Assembly (NCBI RefSeq): GCF_002116635.1
Contig: NZ_LQPW01000178.1
Span: 1-64,000, forward strand
DNA from: Mycobacterium szulgai
GTDB lineage: Bacteria > Actinomycetota > Actinomycetes > Mycobacteriales > Mycobacteriaceae
Length of the DNA: 64,000 nucleotides
Direction: 5' to 3'
Shown: positions 17,949 through 24,662 of the stretch, one piece after another
Layout of the letters: every line of letters starts with the position of its first letter
Numbering within the stretch: position 1 is the stretch's first letter
Program-made: the position numbers and the translations under genes
Notes under the pieces: generated by a model
The model's input: the letters and a program-made list of their open reading frames with translations, nothing else
What the model was told of the DNA's origin: nothing
Database searches by the model: none

Positions 17949-18749
17949 GTGCCGATCGCAACTCCTTACGAGGATCTGTTGCGCGTGGTGCTCGAGACCG
18001 GCACAGCCAAATCCGACCGCACCGGCACCGGAACCCGCAGCCTGTTCGGCCATCAGATCAGATACGACCTGTCGGCCGGCTTCCCGCTGCTTACCACCAA
18101 GAAGGTGCATTTCAAGTCGGTCGTCTACGAGTTGCTGTGGTTCCTGCGCGGCGATTCCAATGTAGGCTGGCTGCAACAGCACGGCGTCACCATCTGGGAC
18201 GAATGGGCCAGTGACACAGGCGATCTCGGTCCGGTGTACGGAGTACAGTGGCGATCCTGGCCCACCCCGTCGGGTGAGCACATCGACCAGATCAGCGCGG
18301 CGCTGGATCTGCTGCGTACCGACCCTGATTCGCGGCGCATCATCGTCTCGGCCTGGAACGTCAGCGACATTCCCCGGATGGCGCTACCGCCGTGTCACGC
18401 GTTCTTCCAGTTCTACGTCGCCGACGGCCGGCTGAGCTGCCAGCTCTACCAGCGCAGCGCGGACTTGTTTCTCGGTGTGCCGTTCAACATCGCCAGCTAC
18501 GCGTTACTCACGCACATGATGGCCGCGCAGGCCGGCCTCGCGGTCGGAGAGTTCGTCTGGACCGGCGGCGATTGCCACATCTATGACAACCACATCGAGC
18601 AGGTTTGCGAACAACTGCGCCGGGACCCGCGACCCTATCCGAAACTTGTTTTAGCCCAGAGAGATTCAATTTTCGACTACTCATACGACGACGTGGTCGT
18701 CGAGAATTACGACCCGCACCCCGCGATCAAGGCCCCAGTAGCGGTATGA
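17949..18749 (+). CDS. thyA: Thymidylate synthase (folate-dependent)
   Basis: 266-residue ThyA, making dTMP from dUMP with methylene-tetrahydrofolate as both carbon donor and reductant. Conserved elements include DRTGTGTRSLFG, the folate/dUMP-contact RGDSN, the catalytic Cys149 in LPPCHAFFQF, QRSADLFLGVPFNI and the end KAPVAV. The start is GTG 17949; compared with the H37Rv protein (263) the N-terminus has a few extra residues. The stop overlaps dfrA (ATGA), so synthase and dihydrofolate reductase are coupled. A second, unrelated synthase (thyX) lies at 35267. Confidence 0.97.
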   Translation: MPIATPYEDLLRVVLETGTAKSDRTGTGTRSLFGHQIRYDLSAGFPLLTTKKVHFKSVVYELLWFLRGDSNVGWLQQHGVTIWDEWASDTGDLGPVYGVQWRSWPTPSGEHIDQISAALDLLRTDPDSRRIIVSAWNVSDIPRMALPPCHAFFQFYVADGRLSCQLYQRSADLFLGVPFNIASYALLTHMMAAQAGLAVGEFVWTGGDCHIYDNHIEQVCEQLRRDPRPYPKLVLAQRDSIFDYSYDDVVVENYDPHPAIKAPVAV

Positions 18750-19243
18750 CGCATCGGGCGGGCGTGGGCCTGATCTGGGCTCAGTCGGCGTCCGGCGTGA
18801 TCGGGCGCGGCGGCGACATCCCGTGGCGGGTGCCCGAGGACTTGGCGCACTTCCAGAAGATCACCATGGGCCACACGGTCGTGATGGGCCGGCGGACCTG
18901 GGATTCACTGCCTGCCAGTGTCCGGCCGCTGCCGGGCCGCAAGAATCTCGTACTCTCCCGCCAGACTGGCTTCATGGCGCAGGGTGCGACGGTCGTCGAA
19001 TCACTTGAGCAGGCATTCGCCGAAACCGAATCGGACATCTGGGTAATGGGTGGTGCGCAGATCTATCCGCTTGGGCTGCCGTACTCGACCCGTTGCGAGG
19101 TCACCGAAGTCGAGATCGACCTACCGCGCGAAGACGAGGACGCGCTGGCGCCGGTGCTCGACGAGACCTGGGTCGGCGAGTCCGGGGAGTGGCAGGTAAG
19201 CCGCACCGGGCTGCGGTACCGGTTTCACAGCTACCGCCGATGA
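18746..19243 (+). CDS. dfrA: Dihydrofolate reductase
   Basis: 165-residue DHFR that regenerates tetrahydrofolate after ThyA. It has GLIWAQSASGVIGRGGDIPW with the acidic substrate-binding Asp, the NADPH-binding GRRTWDSLP and the VMGGAQIY motif. ATG 18746 overlaps the thyA stop by 4 bp. A few residues are added relative to H37Rv DfrA (159) at the N-terminus (MTHRA). Confidence 0.97.
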   Translation: MTHRAGVGLIWAQSASGVIGRGGDIPWRVPEDLAHFQKITMGHTVVMGRRTWDSLPASVRPLPGRKNLVLSRQTGFMAQGATVVESLEQAFAETESDIWVMGGAQIYPLGLPYSTRCEVTEVEIDLPREDEDALAPVLDETWVGESGEWQVSRTGLRYRFHSYRR

Positions 19244-19338
19244 GCAGCGTCCGCACCAACGGCATGTCCGTGCCATACTCGATTCGGGGTCGGTCTGACT
19301 GGTTTATCAGGCGTTACCCAAAGGGGGAGTTGGCAGTG

Positions 19339-19995
19339 ATGACCGAACCCGCAAAAGTGTTCCCGCGCATGTTCAGGGGCTACGATGCGGCCGCGGTTGA
19401 TGCCCACATCGAGGTGTTGACCACCAAACAGCAGTTGCTGATCGACGACGTGGAGAGCCTGCGGGCCAGGCTGAAGCAATCCAGCGCTGAAGCAGCCGAC
19501 TTGCGCAAGGAAGTCGCAGACCTGACAGACACTTCGTCCTCGCCCCGCGCGATGCAACAGCGGATGGCGAAGATGCTGCAGCGAGCGGTCGACGAGGTTT
19601 CGCAGATGCAGGCCGAGGCGCGGGCCGAGGCTCAGGCGCTGATCGCCGAGGCCGAGGCGGCGGCCGAGGCCGAGCGGCGAAAGCACGAGAAGCTGCTGGC
19701 GGAACTGGCCGAGCGGCGAAAAGCCTTGGAATCCGAGTATGAGGACACCAAGGAAGAGCTCGATGGCAAATTGGCCAGCATGCGCGCTGATGCGCAGACC
19801 GAGCGTGAGCAGCTCGTCGCCGACGCCAAGCAGGAAGCTGATCGTTATCGCGAAAAGGCCCGGCGGGCCGTGGACCAGGCGAGTCAGCAGCGAATCAAAG
19901 TCCTGGAACAACTGATGGGCGTGTACCGCGACCTCGAGGGTGTTCCCGCCACGCTTGAGACCGCGTACCAAGAACGAAAGAATCCACCGGAGTAG
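19339..19995 (+). CDS. DivIVA-like coiled-coil protein
   Basis: 218-residue cytoplasmic coiled-coil protein. The N-terminus has a DivIVA-type targeting motif (FRGYDAAAVDAHIEVL), followed from about residue 35 by an almost continuous Glu/Ala/Lys/Arg-rich coiled coil (AEARAEAQALIAEAEAAAEA and similar). This points to a membrane-curvature or polar scaffold, of the Wag31/Rv2927c sort. ATG 19339 is chosen; GTG 19336 is also possible and is spaced 6 bases from GGGAG. An upstream extension to 19240 looks unlikely. It lies between dfrA and the ycaQ-like gene in the same direction. Its role is inferred only from architecture. Confidence 0.75.
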   Translation: MTEPAKVFPRMFRGYDAAAVDAHIEVLTTKQQLLIDDVESLRARLKQSSAEAADLRKEVADLTDTSSSPRAMQQRMAKMLQRAVDEVSQMQAEARAEAQALIAEAEAAAEAERRKHEKLLAELAERRKALESEYEDTKEELDGKLASMRADAQTEREQLVADAKQEADRYREKARRAVDQASQQRIKVLEQLMGVYRDLEGVPATLETAYQERKNPPE

Positions 19996-20013
19996 AGCCA
20001 GGAGTTGAACGAG

Positions 20014-20049
20014 ATGGAACGCTCGGGCCAGGAAGTCGGCACCGGCTGA
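20014..20049 (+). CDS. Possible 11-residue leader peptide coupled to the ycaQ-like start
   Basis: A mini reading frame ATG...TGA (11 codons) with a good ribosome binding site, AGGAG at 20000-20004, 9 bases before its ATG. Its TGA (20047-20049) overlaps the proposed CTG start (20046) of the downstream glycosylase gene in the arrangement CTGA, as in an ATGA coupling. This is inference from the layout; it could also be an accidental frame. Confidence 0.35.
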   Translation: MERSGQEVGTG

Positions 20050-21260
20050 GCACGATCACCGTCGCGCAAGCCCGGCGGATAGCCGTTGCCGCCCAAGGCT
20101 TTAGCGAGCCGCGGCCGGCGGGCAGAGTTACGCGCGCGCATCTACAGCGGCTGATTTCGCGCATCCAGGTGTTGCAGCTGGACTCGGTGTCGGTGGCGGT
20201 ACGCGCGCACTACGCGCCGGTGTTCAGCCGGCTCGGGCCGTATGACCGCGACGTGCTGGACCGGGCGGCTTGGGGTCCGTTGCGGACCCGATTGCTAGTT
20301 GAGTACTGGGCGCATGAGGCCGCGCTGATGGCCGTCGACGACTGGCCGCTGCTGCGCTGGCGGATGCGTCAGTACACCCACGGACGTTGGGGCACCCAGG
20401 TCGTGAAGGCCAACCCGCAGCTGGCCGACGACATCGTCGCCGCCGTCGCAGACCTCGGACCGAGCACGGCTGGTCAGATCGAGGCGTATCTGGAAGCGGG
20501 GCCGCGCCGCAAGAAGGGCACCTGGTGGACGCGCAGTGACACCAAGTGGGTGGCTGAAGCGCTGTTTGCCTCCGGGGTGCTGACCACTGCGACCCGGGTC
20601 GGTTTCGCACGGCATTACGACCTGGTGGAGCGAGTGCTGCCGGCCGAAGTGCTGGCCCGGCACGTCGACGACGAGGAGGCCGTCCGGGAGCTGACGCTGC
20701 GGGCGGCGACTGCCCTGGGCGTCGGCACCGAGGCGGACCTGCGTGACTATTTTCGGCTGTCCGCCCAGCAGGTCAAGCCGGCCATCGCCGAGCTGATAGC
20801 CGCAGGGGAAATCGAGCGCGTCGACGTCGAAGGCTGGCCGGCGCCGGCCTACCTGCGGGCCGGACGAGCGGTGCCGCGCCGCGACCGCGGCACCGCTTTG
20901 CTGTGTCCGTTCGACCCGTTGATCTTCTTCCGGCCTCGGGTCGAGCGGCTCTTCGATTTCCACTACCGCATCGAGATCTATACGCCAGCGAACAAACGCC
21001 GGTACGGGTACTACGTGTGGCCGCTGCTGCTGGATGGGCACTTGGTCGCGCGGGTCGACCTCAAGGCCGACCGCGCGGCCAACGCACTGCGCGTGGTGGG
21101 CGCCTTCGGCGAACCCGGCGCGCCGCGGGCCCGAACAGCCGAGGCGCTCACCGCAGAGCTGGAGTCGATGGCCACTTGGCTGGAACTAGGTGGGGTCACC
21201 GTATCGAGCCGGGGCGACCTGGCCGCCGAACTGCGCACCGCAACCAAACGGGCCGGCTGA
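20046..21260 (+). CDS. YcaQ/AlkZ-type DNA glycosylase (winged-helix, PF06224 family)
   Basis: About 404-residue DNA-repair protein of the HTH_42/YcaQ family, whose members unhook interstrand crosslinks and remove bulky alkyl bases. Recognisable segments are QARRIAVAAQGF, RIQVLQLDSVSVAVRAHY, and the C-terminal LCPFDPLIFFRPRVERLFDFHYRIEIY. The frame contains no ATG or GTG before the conserved N-terminus, so the likely start is CTG 20046 (reads as MSTITVAQARRI), 10 bases after AGGAAG. GTG 20169 is the next candidate but would remove conserved residues. The stop overlaps hsdS (TGATG at 21258-21262). Confidence 0.78.
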   Translation: MSTITVAQARRIAVAAQGFSEPRPAGRVTRAHLQRLISRIQVLQLDSVSVAVRAHYAPVFSRLGPYDRDVLDRAAWGPLRTRLLVEYWAHEAALMAVDDWPLLRWRMRQYTHGRWGTQVVKANPQLADDIVAAVADLGPSTAGQIEAYLEAGPRRKKGTWWTRSDTKWVAEALFASGVLTTATRVGFARHYDLVERVLPAEVLARHVDDEEAVRELTLRAATALGVGTEADLRDYFRLSAQQVKPAIAELIAAGEIERVDVEGWPAPAYLRAGRAVPRRDRGTALLCPFDPLIFFRPRVERLFDFHYRIEIYTPANKRRYGYYVWPLLLDGHLVARVDLKADRAANALRVVGAFGEPGAPRARTAEALTAELESMATWLELGGVTVSSRGDLAAELRTATKRAG

Positions 21261-22342
21261 TGAACGGCAAGGTCCGTTTAGGAGATCACCTCGGTTTCAG
21301 CGCGGGAGGCGCCCCGCCGCCACGAACCGGTGACGAGCGCTTTCCCGTCTACGGCGCTAATGGGCCCATCGGATATGCGTCCGAATGCAATGCTCGGGGG
21401 CCTCTGATAGTAATAGGTCGTGTTGGATCCTATTGCGGTAGTCTTCGCTATTGCGAAAGGGATGTGTGGGTCACAGATAATGCATTGGTGTGCCGGGCCG
21501 ACAATCCCGACGAAACGCGATTTTGGTACTACGCGTTGCAGACATGTGGGCTTAATCGGCATCGTGCCGGATCCGGCCAGCCACTGCTGAATCTGAGCAT
21601 TGTCAGAAGCGTTTCTGTCTCGGATATCCCCTCCGGGCGTCGTCGAATCGGCGAGCTTCTCGGCGCCCTGGACGACAAAATTGTGGCTAATAAGCGTGTC
21701 ATCGCTGCCGCTGAGGCGCTAATGCTCGCGATGGTTGCGCGGATCTCTGAGCGCACCACGCTGTCAACCTTGGCGAGTAGGTCGGCCGTTTGTCTCGAGC
21801 CTGCACGGTTCGATCGCAGAGTTGCCTACTACAGTTTTCCGGCATTCGACAACGGCGCCCAACCAATTATCGTTGACGGCAGCACTATCAAGAGCAACAA
21901 ATTTCGTATATCGGAGGGGTGCGTTTTATTTTCTAAGATGAATCCCAGAATACCGCGAATTTGGAATGTCGCCGAGCCGCCGTCAGAAATGGCATTGGCG
22001 AGCACCGAGTTCGTCGTACTGCAACCGATCGGGGTCGATCCTTGCGCGCTCTGGTCGGCGTTACGCCAGCGCGACGTCTTGGCCACCTTGCAACAAAGGG
22101 GGGCCGGTATGACGGGAAGTCGTCAGCGGATACGACCGCGCGAGCTACTGGGGACCGCAGTACCGGATGTACGGAGTTTGGACGCCGGGTCGGCGCAGGC
22201 CCTTAGGAGCCTTGGTGCTGTCTGTCACCAACGAAGAGCGGAATCGGGCCGGCTATCGGCCCTCCGCGATGTACTCCTGCCCCTCCTGTTGACGGGCAAG
22301 GCCCGTCTTACGGACTCGGTCGCGCTCGTCAACACGGTCTGA
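21260..22342 (+). CDS. hsdS: Type I restriction-modification specificity subunit (first hsdS)
   Basis: 360-residue DNA-recognition subunit with two target-recognition domains (about residues 1-130 and 160-315). They are separated by the central conserved helix (IGELLGALDDKIVANKRVI), and the protein ends with the second conserved helix (ALRDVLLPLLLTGKA). It looks like the orthologue of H37Rv Rv2761c. ATG 21260 overlaps the glycosylase stop by one base. GC is clearly lower than in neighbours (62 G+C in the 120 bases 21361-21480), suggesting acquisition. It lies about 4 kb upstream of hsdM, in the same direction. Confidence 0.92.
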   Translation: MNGKVRLGDHLGFSAGGAPPPRTGDERFPVYGANGPIGYASECNARGPLIVIGRVGSYCGSLRYCERDVWVTDNALVCRADNPDETRFWYYALQTCGLNRHRAGSGQPLLNLSIVRSVSVSDIPSGRRRIGELLGALDDKIVANKRVIAAAEALMLAMVARISERTTLSTLASRSAVCLEPARFDRRVAYYSFPAFDNGAQPIIVDGSTIKSNKFRISEGCVLFSKMNPRIPRIWNVAEPPSEMALASTEFVVLQPIGVDPCALWSALRQRDVLATLQQRGAGMTGSRQRIRPRELLGTAVPDVRSLDAGSAQALRSLGAVCHQRRAESGRLSALRDVLLPLLLTGKARLTDSVALVNTV

Positions 22343-22382
22343 CGGTAGATAGTCTACCGTCAGAAGAGTACTCTTCTACCGT
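22340..22382. promoter_or_regulatory. VapBC operator: two abutting palindromes and three 8-bp boxes
   Basis: A perfect inverted repeat with 10-bp arms and a 3-bp spacer occupies 22340-22362, starting on the stop codon of hsdS. A second perfect 16-bp palindrome covers 22362-22377. The octamer ACGGTAGA or its complement occurs three times (22342-22349, 22353-22360, 22375-22382), and the last copy includes the GTG start of vapB. This is the expected form of a VapB autorepression site. Confidence 0.75.
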
Positions 22383-22650
22383 GAGTCTGAATATTAAGAG
22401 CGAACGTACTGTGCGATTGGTGCGCGAACTTGCGGTGCGCACAGGCACCAATCAGACGGCGGCGATCGAAGAAGCCGTTGCACGACGGCTGGCGGAACTT
22501 GACCACGAAGGGTCCGTAGGGGCTACGGCGCGGCGCATTGCGGCAGAAAAAACCCTGCAGGAGCTCGGTCGATTGCTCACCGACGACGACAAGCGCGCGA
22601 TTCGGCACGCGGAGGCTGACCTTTACGACGACTATGGTTTGCCGCGATGA
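22381..22650 (+). CDS. vapB42: VapB antitoxin (VapB42-like)
   Basis: 89-residue antitoxin beginning MSLNIKSERTVRLVRELAV with a ribbon-helix-helix type N-terminus. A long helix and a C-terminal acidic tail (AEADLYDDYGLPR) probably wrap the toxin. It matches H37Rv Rv2760c in position and size. GTG 22381 lies inside the operator and has no well-spaced ribosome binding site, so the transcript may be nearly leaderless. The stop overlaps vapC (ATGA at 22647), as in most TA operons. Confidence 0.88.
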   Translation: MSLNIKSERTVRLVRELAVRTGTNQTAAIEEAVARRLAELDHEGSVGATARRIAAEKTLQELGRLLTDDDKRAIRHAEADLYDDYGLPR

Positions 22651-23042
22651 TTGTCGACACCTCAGCCATCGTCGCGATCGTGCGCGGTGAAACGGGTGCG
22701 GAACCACTTAAGGACGCGCTGGTCAACTCACCGAACTCGCGAATCTCCGCACCAAATTATGTCGAGTTGTGTGCAGTGATGAAGCGGCCAAACCGACCGG
22801 AGATCAGTCGGCTGGTTGATAGGTTGCTCAACGATTATGGAATCGGCATTGAAGCCTTCGATGCCGACCAAGCGCGAGTTGCGGCGCAGGCATACCGTGA
22901 CTACGGCCGCGGGAGCGGCCACCCGGCCCGGCTCAATCTCGGCGATACCTTTAGCTACGCGTTGGCCCACGTCACCGGGGAGCCGCTGCTTTTCGTCGGT
23001 GATGATTTCATCCATACCGATATCCGGCCTGCTTGTGCTTGA
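22647..23042 (+). CDS. vapC42: VapC PIN-domain ribonuclease toxin (VapC42-like)
   Basis: 131-residue PIN-domain RNase. The acidic metal-binding residues are visible as D4 (MIVDTSAIVAI), E40 (NYVELC), D100 (LNLGDTFSYALA) and D119/D120 (FVGDDF), so the active site looks intact. It probably cleaves tRNA or rRNA when freed from VapB. It is coupled to vapB by a 4-bp overlap. The next gene is convergent and ends 19 bp away. It corresponds to H37Rv Rv2759c; the second pair vapBC21 of H37Rv is not present here. Confidence 0.9.
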   Translation: MIVDTSAIVAIVRGETGAEPLKDALVNSPNSRISAPNYVELCAVMKRPNRPEISRLVDRLLNDYGIGIEAFDADQARVAAQAYRDYGRGSGHPARLNLGDTFSYALAHVTGEPLLFVGDDFIHTDIRPACA

Positions 23043-23061
23043 GTCGCTAGCCGTCGGTGGG

Positions 23062-24492
23062 CTAAGCCACCTCACCTGAGGACGAACCGGTGGAAAGGTC
23101 AGCGTGGGCTTCGGGGCTTGCGTCGTGTAGCGCCGTCAGTGCGTCGGTCAGCAACCGCTGAATTCCGCTAGTGATTCCAGTGCACGAGTTTTCGATCTTG
23201 GTCGCGCTCTTCTGAATCGAACCGGCGGTTTTCTTCACATCGTCAAGCGTGGTGAGCCGCTCGATGGCCTCAGTAATTTTCTCCTCTGCCGTCACCAGCT
23301 GGTTTGCACCTCTCCGCGTGGCGGCCGTGAGCGCGGCTGTCCGCAGCAGCATGACGACCGTGCGTATCAGGTCAGGGTCATCGACGCCTGGGTCGAACGC
23401 GAGCACGATGCGTCGGGAGCCGAGCACCCTGATCGACTGACCGCCGTTCTGTTCGGTGCTACGGACGATGCCGAGCGCCGCCGCGGCAAGGCGATTGCGC
23501 TCAGCCTCATTGAAGTACTCGGCCCACGTCGTACGGGACGAGTCAGTCGTTTCGATCACCACGCGAGCCGAACCACCGTCAATGGTCAGCACCGCGTCGC
23601 CCTTCTTCGACCGCGGCACTGAGCCGACGATCGTGCGGGTATCGGTGAACTCGTCACCTAGGCCTGCGGCAATCTCCGAAATTATTGCGTTGACTTGGTT
23701 TTCGAATGTGTCGCCTTTGATCGGGGTGACCTTTGCAAGGCTGGCCTTAGCTTCCTGAACCTTCAGTGCCGTGGTCAGTTCGTCCACCTTCCTGGCCAAG
23801 TCGGCATGATTCTTGCCGATCATCTCGACTAGCTGTTGTTGGCGCGCACCGAGTTCCGCAGCGTGTTTGGACATCGGCGAAGTGGGGTCGCTAGGGTCGA
23901 ACTGCTTGGTGGCTCTCGTCAGCAGCTCGTTGGTCCCGGCCTGTGCCTTGGCATCGAGGCTGGCGCCAAACTTGTCGAGTACGGGCTGCAGCCGGTCCAG
24001 AAGTTCGGGGTTCTCGCCACCGAAGATGCGACGGACTTCTGTGTTGAGATCGTGCTTTGCCACCGCGACCGATTGGGTGAACTCGTTGCGGCTGGCTGCG
24101 CCGGCTTCGGTGATGGCCTTCTTGGCATCGGCGGCGGCCTTCGCCAGTGTTTCGGATGCTGACTCGACGGCGCGCTCGGTGACCTCGGCCGCCTTGCTAG
24201 TCGAGTCTGCTGCCTTCTCGCCGACTTCCTTCAGCATCTGCTCCAGCCGGTGCGACTCCGTGGCCGCGCCGGTTACGGACAACGCGTGTGCGCCCATCTT
24301 GATGGCTTCGGTGACGAACTCGGTCAAGTCAGCCCCCCTGAGAGTGTCTGGGTCGTAGATGACGGGGCCGCGCTCACCAGATGTCCAGCGTTGCGCTTCG
24401 TGGGCAACATCCTTGTCTCGCAAGGCAAGTCCTTCTATTTCGACGGTGGTGAGGGTGGCGTCGAAGTGGGCTTGAGGCTTCGTGTTCGGCAT
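23062..24492 (-). CDS. Coiled-coil protein with RmuC/DUF2130-like (PD-(D/E)XK-type) C-terminal domain
   Basis: 476-residue protein without a clear named family. Residues ~75-135 and ~205-250 are Ala/Glu/Lys-rich coiled coil. Residues ~257-385 resemble the DUF2130/RmuC nuclease-like fold: KGDTFE (259-264), a Gly-Asp in KKGDAVL (298-299), a strand VVIETTDS (311-318) and a helix EAERNRLAAAALGIV. The usual E-x-K lysine is replaced (E314-T-T-D317), so catalysis is doubtful. ATG 24492 is preceded by GGGAG at good spacing. It is divergent from the HTH protein, 170 bp apart. I recall similar actinobacterial proteins next to N6-methylase-like genes; H37Rv has vapBC21 here instead. Confidence 0.72.
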   Translation of the reverse strand: MPNTKPQAHFDATLTTVEIEGLALRDKDVAHEAQRWTSGERGPVIYDPDTLRGADLTEFVTEAIKMGAHALSVTGAATESHRLEQMLKEVGEKAADSTSKAAEVTERAVESASETLAKAAADAKKAITEAGAASRNEFTQSVAVAKHDLNTEVRRIFGGENPELLDRLQPVLDKFGASLDAKAQAGTNELLTRATKQFDPSDPTSPMSKHAAELGARQQQLVEMIGKNHADLARKVDELTTALKVQEAKASLAKVTPIKGDTFENQVNAIISEIAAGLGDEFTDTRTIVGSVPRSKKGDAVLTIDGGSARVVIETTDSSRTTWAEYFNEAERNRLAAAALGIVRSTEQNGGQSIRVLGSRRIVLAFDPGVDDPDLIRTVVMLLRTAALTAATRRGANQLVTAEEKITEAIERLTTLDDVKKTAGSIQKSATKIENSCTGITSGIQRLLTDALTALHDASPEAHADLSTGSSSGEVA

Positions 24493-24579
24493 AGCTTCTC
24501 CCGGAGAGTCGTGCTGCCGCAGTGCGCGGAAGCGGTGTCTGAAGGATCCGTCGCCTTCGGCGGACTGACAATGCCTATT

Positions 24580-24601
24580 ACTGATAAGCCCTCTTATCGG
24601 T
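24580..24601. promoter_or_regulatory. Candidate operator between divergent genes
   Basis: Inverted repeat of two 9-bp arms (24580-24588 and 24593-24601) with one mismatch and a 4-bp spacer, in the 170-bp region between the RmuC-like gene and the HTH/methylase-like gene. The second gene begins with a putative helix-turn-helix, so autoregulation of both directions is plausible. No binding data. Confidence 0.4.
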
Positions 24602-24662
24602 TGAGCCTGTTTGCGATAGACGCAATGGGGGCTAACTTGATGCTGAGCGGAAAGGAGGGCCG

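Noticed and set aside
22381..23042. Second TA pair (vapBC21) expected from the H37Rv order
   Set aside because: Only one VapBC pair is present; the following genes are of different families.
24493..24662. Possible small gene in the divergent region between the RmuC-like and HTH genes
   Set aside because: No frame with a plausible start was found; the region fits promoters and an operator.
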